A DNA stretch of 7,269 nucleotides, taken from Bacteroidales bacterium UBA3856 (GTDB taxonomy: Bacteria; Bacteroidota; Bacteroidia; Bacteroidales; UBA932). Made by a program: the position numbers and the translations under genes. The notes under the pieces are model-generated. The model saw only the letters and a program-made list of their open reading frames with translations. It had not been told where the DNA came from and searched no databases. This document shows positions 1-6,932 of this stretch, one piece after another. The stretch lies in contig DGHE01000161.1 in the NCBI GenBank assembly GCA_002392525.1, forward strand, positions 571 through 7,839. The letters are read 5' to 3'. How positions within the stretch are numbered: position 1 is the first letter of the stretch; each line of letters opens with the position of its first letter.

Positions 1-366
1 GGCGTAGGTGAAGGCGGCCGTACCGGTCTCACCGCTTTCTCCACGGCCGTGTGCTTTGCCCTGGCCCTGTTCCTGAGCCCGCTGTTCCTGGCCATCCCCA
101 GCGCAGCCACCGCTCCTGCCCTCATCATCGTGGGCGTGATGATGATGCCTTCCATCAAGCGCATCCACTGGGACGACTACTGCAAGGCCATCCCCGCCTT
201 CATCACCATCATCATGATGCCCCTTGCCTACAGCATCTCCGACGGTATCCTCCTCGGTGTCATCTCCTACGTGGCCTGCCACGCCGTTGCCGGCCGCTTC
301 AAGGACATCTCCATTACCATGTGGGTGCTTGCCGTGCTGTTCATCTGCAAGTACATCTTCATTTAG
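1..366 (+). CDS. NCS2-family purine permease (AzgA/PbuG type), C-terminal part
   Basis: This is the last 121 residues of an inner-membrane nucleobase permease; the 5' part lies outside the window and the reading frame is open from base 1 to the TAG at 364-366. The fragment begins GVGEGGRTGLTA, which matches the conserved (E)EGGRTGLTA signature of the AzgA-like branch of NCS2 transporters (hypoxanthine/guanine/adenine:H+ symporters). After it come hydrophobic segments at about residues 14-33, 38-50, 66-95 and 103-121, with PLAYSISDGILLG (74-86) in the position of the family's PLTFSIADGI motif. It ends flush with the last membrane helix, as these proteins usually do. It is convergent with the PII/DUF1538 operon and has its own terminator, so no functional link to that operon is implied. 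Family assignment is firm; the exact purine specificity is not visible here. Confidence 0.92.
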   Translation, partial: GVGEGGRTGLTAFSTAVCFALALFLSPLFLAIPSAATAPALIIVGVMMMPSIKRIHWDDYCKAIPAFITIIMMPLAYSISDGILLGVISYVACHAVAGRFKDISITMWVLAVLFICKYIFI

Positions 367-392
367 AAGATCGTTTTTGGTTTTTAAACCAC

Positions 393-424
393 CCCGGGTA
401 CGCGCTTCCGTGCCCGGGTTTTTT
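393..424 (+). terminator. Rho-independent terminator of the purine permease gene
   Basis: A 10-bp stem, CCCGGGTACG (393-402) pairing with CGTGCCCGGG (409-418) with one G-T wobble, closes a 6-nt loop CGCTTC and is followed directly by six T residues (419-424). It lies 26 nt after the permease stop codon. On the minus strand the same hairpin is not followed by a T tract, so it should mainly serve plus-strand transcription. Confidence 0.93.
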
Positions 425-512
425 GTTGCTGCGGACTTGTGTCGGGGAACCTGCGACGATAGTACAACCAGCCCGGAATGGCAGCGGAGCGCCTCGCTGC
501 ATCGCGCTCGGA
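425..512. other. Convergent intergenic spacer, no gene seen
   Basis: This stretch lies between the permease terminator and the 3' end of the minus-strand operon. The only structure seen is a short inverted repeat at 481-500 (GCAGCG, 8-nt centre, CGCTGC). No T tract follows it in either direction, so it is not a convincing intrinsic terminator for the minus-strand operon. No RNA gene is evident. Confidence 0.5.
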
Positions 513-830
513 TTACTCCAAATCCAGGGAGGTACGGGAAACGGGAAGGGAGAAGACAATGCCGACGCCCTCGGTGGAAAGACCGGCGTTTTTGTAGACG
601 GCGCGCATGACAGCGTCTTTGATGTCGGCGGTGACAAGGATGAGTACCAGTTCTTTGTCGGGCTGGATGGTGAGGCCAAAGAATTCTTCGGCTTCGGGAT
701 TGGCCGATCCGCGGCCGCGCACGATGCTGCCGCCTTTGGCGCCGGCTGAGCGGGCTGCATTCATCACGTTGTCGGAGTAGCCGGCATTCACAATGCACAC
801 TATAAGTTCGTATTTCTTTTCTTCGGCCAT
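513..830 (-). CDS. PII-family signal protein (second of two), DUF1538-associated type
   Basis: A 105-residue small protein of the PII/GlnB superfamily. These are trimeric ferredoxin-fold proteins that bind nucleotides or small metabolites and control a partner enzyme or transporter in the cytoplasm. The visible fold order is beta1 YELIVCIVNAG (7-17), helix (19-29), the glycine-rich turn and strand GGSIVRGRGS (33-42), a shortened T-loop region ANPEAEEFFGLTIQP (43-57), beta3 ELVLILV (60-66), helix (69-82) and beta4 GIVFSLPV (90-97). Length and the RGRG...EEFFG...IQP(D/E)KE pattern resemble the PII-like proteins commonly encoded beside DUF1538 membrane proteins. The classical GlnB T-loop with its uridylylated Tyr51 is absent, so control by GlnD is not expected. 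The gene starts 5 nt after the stop of the preceding PII-like gene and is last in the operon. Its likely partner is the DUF1538 protein (inference). Confidence 0.88.
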   Translation of the reverse strand: MAEEKKYELIVCIVNAGYSDNVMNAARSAGAKGGSIVRGRGSANPEAEEFFGLTIQPDKELVLILVTADIKDAVMRAVYKNAGLSTEGVGIVFSLPVSRTSLDLE

Positions 831-835
831 GGCGC

Positions 836-1201
836 TTATACTGTTTTTACTTGTTTTTCGTTACTGAGGAACCCGTAAGGCAGGGTGCCGATGATACTGG
901 ACAGGGGTACGGTGAACGCTACACCTTTGTACTCTCCTCCCTTGAGGAAGTGCTCATTGAGCCGGGCTATGAGCTCTGCGGCTTCATCGGAGCGGATGAT
1001 GCTGGTAACTAGCGTCTTGGGCTTGTCTGCAAGGCCCAGGTAGTTGAGGATGAGGTGCGTGGTGCCCTTGCAGGGTACCGTGAACTGCAGATTGGCCTGC
1101 TGCGACTGGATAATGCTGGAGTAGTAGGCCTGCTTGCTGTTGTGTACAATGACAAACAGCATCTCCAATTTGACGGGGGCTATATTCCGGGATGGCTGCA
1201 T
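836..1201 (-). CDS. Divergent PII-like protein (first of two)
   Basis: A 121-residue protein that I read as a second, divergent PII-like paralogue. It aligns co-linearly with the downstream PII gene product: beta1 EMLFVIVHN (13-21), helix (22-35), beta2 LQFTVPCKG (38-46), a short loop to NYLGLADKPKTLVTSII (53-69, matching FFGLTIQPDKELVLILV), helix (71-86), and GVAFTVPLSSIIG (93-105, matching GIVFSLPVSRTS). It lacks the GGSIVRGRG segment of its neighbour, has VPCKGTTH instead, and carries a C-terminal extension of about 16 residues. The start at 1201 lies 3 nt after the DUF1538 stop; an internal Met at residue 14 sits at the edge of beta1 and would truncate the fold, so the upstream start is preferred. 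A role in regulating the DUF1538 protein, alone or as a hetero-oligomer with its neighbour, is inferred from context only. Confidence 0.78.
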   Translation of the reverse strand: MQPSRNIAPVKLEMLFVIVHNSKQAYYSSIIQSQQANLQFTVPCKGTTHLILNYLGLADKPKTLVTSIIRSDEAAELIARLNEHFLKGGEYKGVAFTVPLSSIIGTLPYGFLSNEKQVKTV

Positions 1202-1204
1202 GGC

Positions 1205-2743
1205 TTAATCGAAATAAATGATGGGGTCTTCCTCGGCCGATGCCAGGATGCGACGCATGGCAGCCTGACGGCGACGCCGCTGGGTGATGACCGACCTGAA
1301 GCCCAGGCTCTGGATGGTGATGAGCGGAGTCATGGCCACCATGGCCACCACGCCGAAAGCCAGATCCAGCACATGCGATTCGCCCTGCGCCGTGACGCAG
1401 ATGCCAATTACCATGGGCAGGATGAAACTGGAGGTGAGGGGACCGCTGGCCACCCCGCCGGAGTCGAAGGCGATGGCCGTATAGAGCTTGGGAACAAAGA
1501 AGGACAGCCCCAGGGAAATCAGGTATCCGGGGATGATGTAGTACAAAAGGGAAAAACCGTAATAGACACGCAGCACCGACAGGCCGATGGAAACGCCCAC
1601 GCCGATGGACAGCGCCAGCATCATCTCCCGCTTGGAGACTTCTCCGCCGGTGATTTCGGCTACCTGGTTGTTGAGCACGTGTACGGCGGGCTCGGCCAGC
1701 ACCACCACCATGCCGATGACAAAGGCAAGGCCGATGGTAAGCGTGGGCTGAGCGGAAAGCTGCATGCCGATCTTGAAGCCGATGGGCATGAACGCCATAG
1801 TGACGGCCGTGAGGAACAGCACCAGTCCCGCGAAGGCGAAGAAAACGCCGATGACAATCTGCAGAATCTTGGTCCGCGGAAGTTTCAGGACGGTAAACTG
1901 CAGTACAAAGAAGAAAAGGACAATGAAAACCAGCGACTTGGTCACTTCCAGGCTGGCGGTGGCCATGAGGCTTCCCAGGCCCCCTGAGAGAATGCTCTGC
2001 ATGGAGTAGTCCGGCACCGTGTAATGCATGTCTCCCTGGGAGAACAGGGACAGGAGCAGAACGGCGGCGATGGGCCCCACGGAGCACAGGGCAATGAGGC
2101 CGAAACTGTTCTCGGAGGCGTTTCGGCCGCCAATGGTGAGGGCAATGCCCACGCCCAGTGCCATGATAAAGGGCACCGTGATGGGACCGGTGGTGACACC
2201 GCCGGAGTCGAAACTCAGGGACAGCAGCATGGGGTTGCGCTCATCCAGCATGAGGGCAGCCAGACAGAAGAGCACCATGTAGGCAAACATGAGGATGCTG
2301 GTGAGATCGTGGTGGAAGATAATCTTGATCACCCCGAGCAGCAGCATAAGGCCCACGCCCACACCCACGGTGATGAGGAGGACTGTTCCGTTCATGACCG
2401 CGCTAACCTGCGTGGCCAGTACGGAGAGGTCGGGCTCGGCGATGGTAATGAGAAGCCCCATCACAAAAGATACGGTGAGGAGCAGCCCCAGTTTCTTGGA
2501 AGAGGTAAGGCCTTCTCCCACGTACTGGCCCATGGGCGTCATGGCGATATCGGCCCCCTGGTTGAACAGACCGATGCCAACAACCAGAAGGAACGTAGCC
2601 AGGCCAAAGTTCCCCAGCTCATACCCCGAAATGTCTACCCACGGCGTGAGTGAAAGCACAAGGACAATGAGGCTCACGGGAAGCACCGAGAAAAGTGATT
2701 CCTTGAGTTTGTCCATCAGCGGTTCCCAAAATGTTCTGTCCAT
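1205..2743 (-). CDS. DUF1538 integral membrane protein, internally duplicated, probable transporter
   Basis: A 512-residue polytopic inner-membrane protein with two homologous halves, as in full-length DUF1538 proteins. The first half carries ITIAEPDLSVLATQV (99-113) and FDSGGVTTGPIT (178-189). The second carries VVLAEPAVHVLNNQV (347-361) and FDSGGVASGPLT (426-437). Both motif pairs are offset by exactly 248 residues, which shows the duplication directly. AEP and FDSGGxxxGP interrupt long hydrophobic segments and are likely substrate- or ion-site elements (inference). The C-terminal tail has an RRRRQ cluster near 489-493, consistent with a cytoplasmic end. The family has no assigned substrate that I can state with confidence. 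The start Met overlaps the HTCS stop codon (TAATG), pointing to translational coupling; an alternative Met at residue 10 (MDKLKES) would lose little. The two following genes encode PII-like proteins, the usual type of regulator for such a channel or transporter. Confidence 0.9.
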   Translation of the reverse strand: MDRTFWEPLMDKLKESLFSVLPVSLIVLVLSLTPWVDISGYELGNFGLATFLLVVGIGLFNQGADIAMTPMGQYVGEGLTSSKKLGLLLTVSFVMGLLITIAEPDLSVLATQVSAVMNGTVLLITVGVGVGLMLLLGVIKIIFHHDLTSILMFAYMVLFCLAALMLDERNPMLLSLSFDSGGVTTGPITVPFIMALGVGIALTIGGRNASENSFGLIALCSVGPIAAVLLLSLFSQGDMHYTVPDYSMQSILSGGLGSLMATASLEVTKSLVFIVLFFFVLQFTVLKLPRTKILQIVIGVFFAFAGLVLFLTAVTMAFMPIGFKIGMQLSAQPTLTIGLAFVIGMVVVLAEPAVHVLNNQVAEITGGEVSKREMMLALSIGVGVSIGLSVLRVYYGFSLLYYIIPGYLISLGLSFFVPKLYTAIAFDSGGVASGPLTSSFILPMVIGICVTAQGESHVLDLAFGVVAMVAMTPLITIQSLGFRSVITQRRRRQAAMRRILASAEEDPIIYFD

Positions 2744-5700
2744 TATCCTGCGTATTCGGAAGGTGGTACGCCAAACTGTTTCTTGAAGGAGGTGGAGAAG
2801 TGGGACAGGGTGTTGAAGCCCGTCATCCAGGCAATCTCGCTCATGTTGTGTTTACCCTCCTTCAGAAGGTCTGCGGCGCGGTTGAGTTTATAGCGTTTGA
2901 AGAACACCGACGGGTTTTCTCCCGTGAGGCCCTTTACCTTGTAATAGAACTTGGTGCGGGAAATCTTCATCATTTCCGTCATGTGCACAATGTCGAGGTC
3001 GGCGTTGGCCAGTTCCTTTTCCATGAGGTCGTAGAGTTCCTGCATGAAGGCGGCGTCGCGGGGGGAGAGGGCTTCGGAGGAGAGCTCTTCCGTGGTGGTG
3101 ACGCTGCCCAGCTGCCGGTGCAGCTTTTCGCGGTTCTCCAGCAGCGATTTCACGAGGGCCATGAGGTAGGCGGGCTGGAATGGCTTGGTGACATAGGCAT
3201 CGGCCCCCTTGTCCAGGCCCTGCACCTGGCTCTCCACGGCCACCTTGGCGGTGACCAGCACTACCGGGATGTGGGAAAGCTGGAGGTCTCCCTTGATGCG
3301 GGAGCACAGCTCGTAGCCGTCCATGCCGGGCATTACGACGTCGGAGATGATGAGGTCTGCGGCGTCTTCCGCCATTCCCTTGAGGGCCGATTCGCCGTCG
3401 TAGTAGAGTGAGACCTTGTAGTGCGGCTTGAGGAGCACCTTGAGGTAGTTGGCAATGTCAATGTCGTCGTCCACCACTACGATGTGCTTCTTGGCGGCTT
3501 CCTCCTCGGGGTTGTCTTCCACGATGGCTTCCGCGAGCATGTGCGTCTGGAGCTGGGGCGCTTCGCTCACGCGCTCGTCCTGCGTGTAGGAGCTCTCGCT
3601 CACGGGCAGTACCAGGCTGAAGAGCGCGCCGCCCTCGGGCCGGTTCCACGCGCGGATGTATCCGTGGTGCATGCCGCACAGGACGCGCGCATAGTACAGG
3701 CCGATGCCGGAGCCCGCAAACTTCTTACCCGTCTCCGACTGGTAGAAACGCTCGAAAATCTTCTCCAGCTGGTCTTCATCTATTCCGGGACCGCTGTCGG
3801 CTACGCTGATGCAGGCCCACTGCTGGTCCGTATCTTTGCTCACCAGCGGGAAGCGGCGGATGGCCTCGGGCCGGCTGAGCACGTCGAAGGAGAGGGAGAC
3901 CTTGCCGCCCGAAGGGGTGAACTTGAGGGCGTTGGAGAGGAGGTTCATGACCACCTTCTGCACTTTGTCGGCGTCTACCCACATCTCGAAAGGTTCCTCG
4001 AGGCCGTATGTGCCCAGCTCGATGCCCTTGCTGCGGGCGTTGAAGCCGAAGAGCTCGGCGGTGTCCCGGAGCGGCTGAATGATGTCCATGTGGGCTACCT
4101 TCATCTGGAGCTTGTTATTGCTGATGCGGTTGAAGTCCAAGAGCTGGTTCACCAGCGACAGCAGCCAGGTGGCGTTGCGCCGGATAATGTCCACGAGCTT
4201 CTTGTCCTGCCCGGCAATGCTTTCCGACTCCGAGAGCTGCTGCGCCGGACCCGCAATCATGGTGAGCGGGGTGCGGAATTCGTGAGCCACGTTGGAGAAG
4301 TAGTTCATCTGGATCTTGTTGAGCTCTTTCTCGGCCTGCTGGGCTTCCTCGGCCCTCTCGCGCTCGCGGCGCACCTGCCAGATGCGGCGGGCGGCCTCCT
4401 TCCGCACGCGGCGGACGTGGCGGATGAAGGTGTAAAGGACAAAGAGGAGCATAAGGCCGATGAGCGTCCACAGCATCCATGCCCACCAGCTGTCCTGCCA
4501 GGGCGGCAGCACGCGGATGCGGATGCTTTCCTCGGTCTCGGAGATGGTGTGGCTGCCGTTGGCGATGGTGACGCGTAGCGTGTAGCGGCCGGGCGGCACA
4601 TGGGCGAAGTAGGCGTTGTGCCGGGTATTGATACGAACCCAGTCCTTGTCAAAGCCTTCCAGCTTGTAGGCGTAGCGGATTTGTTCGTAATCGCTGAAAT
4701 CCAGGGCCGTGAAGGAAATGTCAAAGGCGTTGTGGTTGTGCCGGATGAGGATGTCCGGTTTTTCGGAGAGAATTTTGCCGATGGGCCCGTTCTCGGAGGG
4801 ACGCACCAGCTGGTTGTGGATGGTAAGGTGCTCGAAGGCGATGGGAACGGTGCGTTTGGCGGGGGCGTCCAGCGGGTTGAAGCAGGTGAGCCCGTGCGTG
4901 CCGCCGAAGATGAGCGTACCGTCTTCCAGGATGCACGAGGCGCGCTCCGAGTACTGGTCCCCTCCGGTGCCGTCGGCTTCGGTGAACTGGACGAACCGGC
5001 CGGTGGTGCGGTCGTATTTGGCCAGGCCGTTCATGGTGGAGACCCAGATGTTGCCCTGGTGGTCTTCCTCGATGGAACAGACGTCCTGGCAGGGGAGGCC
5101 CGGCATGGATTTTTTCTCGCCGGTCCTCTGGTCGCAGAAGATGAGGCCGTTGGTGATGGTGCCCAGCCAGATGTCTCCGGCGCTGTCCTTGAAGATGCGG
5201 GTGGGGATCATGACGGAGCGGCGCACCGTGGCCTTGTAGTCCTCGTCCATGATGATCTTCTGCTTCACATCCATTGTGTAGGTGTTCACCGTTACGGGAG
5301 CCTGGTTAAAGCAGACGGCCTCCAGCCGGCCGGCTTCCTCCATGCGGAGTTCCGGGACATAGGTCCAGGAGCCGGGGGTGGCGATATCCACCGTCCGGGT
5401 GGTGCGGGTGGCTTTGTCGTAGCGGGTGAGGGTGGAGGAGAAACCGCCCACCCAGATATTTCCCTGGTCGTCCTCGGTGATGGACAGGGGGCTCATGGCA
5501 AAGAAGAAGCCCTTCTCCCGGAGCTTTTTGCCGTCCCAGGAGCAGCAGAGGATGCGCATCTTGTCACTGAAAAGGAGCCAGAGGTCTCCCTGGGAGTCGC
5601 AGAACACCTTGTTGGAGCGGATGTAGCCCACGCTCTTGTCGGGGATGAGGGCGTCGGTGTCTACCGCCTGCAGCTGCCCGCTTTCCAGGTTATAGCACCA

Positions 5701-6807
5701 CAGGCCGTCCATGAGGGTGACAATCCACAGGTTGCCGGCTTTGTCCGTGGTGAGGGACGTGACGGTCTTGTCCCGGAAGGCGTTCACGAGTGCCCGGTTG
5801 CCTCCGAAGAGTCCTTTGGCATAATAGGACACGGCGTATCCCTTGTCGGTGGTGCCGAACCACAGGTTGTGCCGGCTGTCCTGGAAGAGGGTGCGGACCT
5901 CTGCATCCGGGATGGTATAGGGGAATGCGTTGTCTGACTGGAAAAGCAGGCGGTCCGGATTTTTCTGGTACAGGAAGAAACCCTTGCCAATCACGTTGAG
6001 AAGCATGTGGCTGGGGTCTATGGCGAAGAGGATGTCCACATCTCCTCCCATCAGGCGCTTCTCTTCAAGGATGGGGGCGGGAATGGGCTGCCAGGTGCCC
6101 GTGGCCTTGTCCAGGATGCCCAGCCGGCCCATGCCGGAGACCCAGACGGTACCGTCCTGGGCGTCGGCGATGTGGTAGGCCTGGAAGCCGGTTCGGACCG
6201 TCAGGAGAAGGCTCCAGTCCTCCGTGCTGTAGCAGTTAAGGGTGAAACCGTTCCCGGAAATGACCCACAGGCGGCCTTCGGGGTCCAGCGTCATGCTGGT
6301 GGCGCCGAAGGCGTTGAGCTCGCGGAGCACGGGGAGGATGATGTCCTGGTCCGGAAAATAGCAGTAGAGGGAGCTGTTGTTGGAAAGCAGCACCTTGCCG
6401 CTACGGGTTTCCAGGATGGTGCTCATGTTGAGGGTGCCGTCCTCCACCGGAATGCGGTGGAAAGTGCCCTGGTCGGTGGAAACGGCCACGCCGTTGACCG
6501 TGGCTACGCACAGGCGGCCGTCCTGCAGCGTCTGGATGGCGTTGATCTGGTTGTCGGGGAGGCCGGTTTCGTCGTCGGTGCAGAAGAACTGCTGGAACTC
6601 ATGGCCGTCAAAGCGGTTGAGCCCGCGCAGGGTTGCCATCCAGATGTGGCCCAGCTTGTCCTCGGCAAAGGCGTTGATGCGCTGGTTGGACACGCGCTGA
6701 GACATGACGACGCTTCCTTCGGGCGGTGTGGGGATGTCTCCGCCATTATAAGAAGAACAGGCGCTGAGGCTTATGAGGCTCAGGGCCAGGATGACAATCT
6801 TTCTCAT
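2743..6807 (-). CDS. Hybrid two-component system (HTCS) sensor kinase/response regulator, AraC output
   Basis: A 1354-residue one-protein phosphorelay. In order: a signal peptide with lipobox LSAC (Cys17); about 14 Reg_prop propeller repeats over residues 45-645 (for example NAFAEDKLGHIWMATLRGL, LTTDKAGNLWIVTLMDGL, IEEDHQGNIWVSTMNGL); a Y_Y_Y domain (about 693-768, including YAYKLEGFDKDW); one membrane helix (774-795); a basic, coiled linker (796-830); HisKA with H-box NVAHEFRTPL (His842); HATPase_c with N-box N955/N959, DSGPG (1004-1008) and GSGIGL (1032-1037); a receiver (about 1107-1225) with acidic triad start D1113-1115, phospho-acceptor D1156 and K1208; and an AraC HTH domain (about 1255-1354) with helices near 1276-1296 and 1322-1350. 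All catalytic residues are present, so it should be active. The frame stays open upstream to 7083, but the ATG at 6807 is chosen because it gives a proper signal peptide and the extension would overlap the divergent esterase. HTCS proteins usually sense glycan fragments in the periplasm and activate polysaccharide utilization loci. Here the downstream genes are DUF1538 and PII-like genes instead, so the ligand is unknown. Confidence 0.96.
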   Translation of the reverse strand: MRKIVILALSLISLSACSSYNGGDIPTPPEGSVVMSQRVSNQRINAFAEDKLGHIWMATLRGLNRFDGHEFQQFFCTDDETGLPDNQINAIQTLQDGRLCVATVNGVAVSTDQGTFHRIPVEDGTLNMSTILETRSGKVLLSNNSSLYCYFPDQDIILPVLRELNAFGATSMTLDPEGRLWVISGNGFTLNCYSTEDWSLLLTVRTGFQAYHIADAQDGTVWVSGMGRLGILDKATGTWQPIPAPILEEKRLMGGDVDILFAIDPSHMLLNVIGKGFFLYQKNPDRLLFQSDNAFPYTIPDAEVRTLFQDSRHNLWFGTTDKGYAVSYYAKGLFGGNRALVNAFRDKTVTSLTTDKAGNLWIVTLMDGLWCYNLESGQLQAVDTDALIPDKSVGYIRSNKVFCDSQGDLWLLFSDKMRILCCSWDGKKLREKGFFFAMSPLSITEDDQGNIWVGGFSSTLTRYDKATRTTRTVDIATPGSWTYVPELRMEEAGRLEAVCFNQAPVTVNTYTMDVKQKIIMDEDYKATVRRSVMIPTRIFKDSAGDIWLGTITNGLIFCDQRTGEKKSMPGLPCQDVCSIEEDHQGNIWVSTMNGLAKYDRTTGRFVQFTEADGTGGDQYSERASCILEDGTLIFGGTHGLTCFNPLDAPAKRTVPIAFEHLTIHNQLVRPSENGPIGKILSEKPDILIRHNHNAFDISFTALDFSDYEQIRYAYKLEGFDKDWVRINTRHNAYFAHVPPGRYTLRVTIANGSHTISETEESIRIRVLPPWQDSWWAWMLWTLIGLMLLFVLYTFIRHVRRVRKEAARRIWQVRRERERAEEAQQAEKELNKIQMNYFSNVAHEFRTPLTMIAGPAQQLSESESIAGQDKKLVDIIRRNATWLLSLVNQLLDFNRISNNKLQMKVAHMDIIQPLRDTAELFGFNARSKGIELGTYGLEEPFEMWVDADKVQKVVMNLLSNALKFTPSGGKVSLSFDVLSRPEAIRRFPLVSKDTDQQWACISVADSGPGIDEDQLEKIFERFYQSETGKKFAGSGIGLYYARVLCGMHHGYIRAWNRPEGGALFSLVLPVSESSYTQDERVSEAPQLQTHMLAEAIVEDNPEEEAAKKHIVVVDDDIDIANYLKVLLKPHYKVSLYYDGESALKGMAEDAADLIISDVVMPGMDGYELCSRIKGDLQLSHIPVVLVTAKVAVESQVQGLDKGADAYVTKPFQPAYLMALVKSLLENREKLHRQLGSVTTTEELSSEALSPRDAAFMQELYDLMEKELANADLDIVHMTEMMKISRTKFYYKVKGLTGENPSVFFKRYKLNRAADLLKEGKHNMSEIAWMTGFNTLSHFSTSFKKQFGVPPSEYAG

Positions 6808-6812
6808 ATTTA

Positions 6813-6844
6813 CAAATATAGGTAATTTTTTGCAGACGGGAAAA
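6813..6844 (-). promoter_or_regulatory. Bacteroidota-type promoter for the HTCS-DUF1538-PII operon
   Basis: On the minus strand TATATTTG (6820-6813) is a perfect match to the Bacteroidota -7 consensus TAnnTTTG. A TTTT at 6844-6841, 20 nt upstream, is a 3-of-4 match to the -33 TTTG element at the expected spacing. The last G of the -7 box is only 6 nt before the A of the HTCS ATG, so transcription would be expected to start at or very close to the start codon, giving little or no leader. Confidence 0.65.
6823..6834 (+). repeat. TAATTTTTTGCA element inside the operon promoter
   Basis: TAATTTTTTGCA lies between the proposed -33 and -7 boxes of the minus-strand promoter. It resembles the element at 6931-6941 (TAATTTTTGCA), differing by one extra T. 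Its position would suit an autoregulatory operator, but the A/T-rich low-complexity sequence makes chance similarity possible. Confidence 0.35.
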
Positions 6845-6915
6845 GGCCTGACCCCCTTTGAACACCAGAACAAACAATTGAAAATGCGAAAAAATGACTT
6901 TTCTCCTTTTTTTTC

Positions 6916-6926
6916 ATTTTTGCATA
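6916..6926 (+). repeat. 11-bp direct repeat, copy 1 (ATTTTTGCATA)
   Basis: An exact copy of this 11-mer recurs 17 bp downstream at 6933-6943, just ahead of the esterase start codon. Paired direct repeats with fixed spacing are typical of dimeric activator sites, and AraC-type outputs such as the HTCS next door bind direct repeats. The assignment as an operator is inference. Confidence 0.45.
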
Positions 6927-6932
6927 CAGATA

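Larger units (their letters stand above)
513..6807 (-). other. Predicted four-gene operon: HTCS, DUF1538, PII-like, PII-like
   Basis: Four minus-strand genes follow each other with a 1-nt overlap (TAATG at 2745-2741), a 3-nt gap (1202-1204) and a 5-nt gap (831-835). No TAnnTTTG-type promoter is seen in the 3' end of the HTCS gene ahead of DUF1538, and no terminator lies between the genes. Co-transcription from the promoter just upstream of 6807 is therefore the simplest reading. Confidence 0.85.

Noticed and set aside
481..500. Inverted repeat GCAGCG...CGCTGC as terminator for the minus-strand operon
   Set aside because: Only a 6-bp stem with an 8-nt centre and no T tract on either side; could be chance in GC-rich sequence.
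1055..1987. Plus-strand open frame (310 codons) opposite DUF1538 and the first PII-like gene
   Set aside because: Highly charged, His/Gly/Asp-rich product is the expected mirror of hydrophobic membrane codons; it spans the boundary between two real genes on the other strand.
2744..2800. Internal promoter for DUF1538-PII-PII within the HTCS 3' end
   Set aside because: A TTTG occurs on the minus strand but no TAnnTTTG box follows at 19-21 nt spacing.
3421..4578. Plus-strand open frame (385 codons) opposite the kinase and receiver domains
   Set aside because: Same antisense artefact; the complementary strand encodes the intact H, N, D and G boxes.
4600..5937. Long plus-strand open frame (445 codons) opposite the HTCS propeller region
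   Set aside because: Antisense shadow of GC-rich coding sequence. The product has skewed Gly/Val/His/Glu-rich composition and no recognizable domain, while the opposite strand has unmistakable family motifs.
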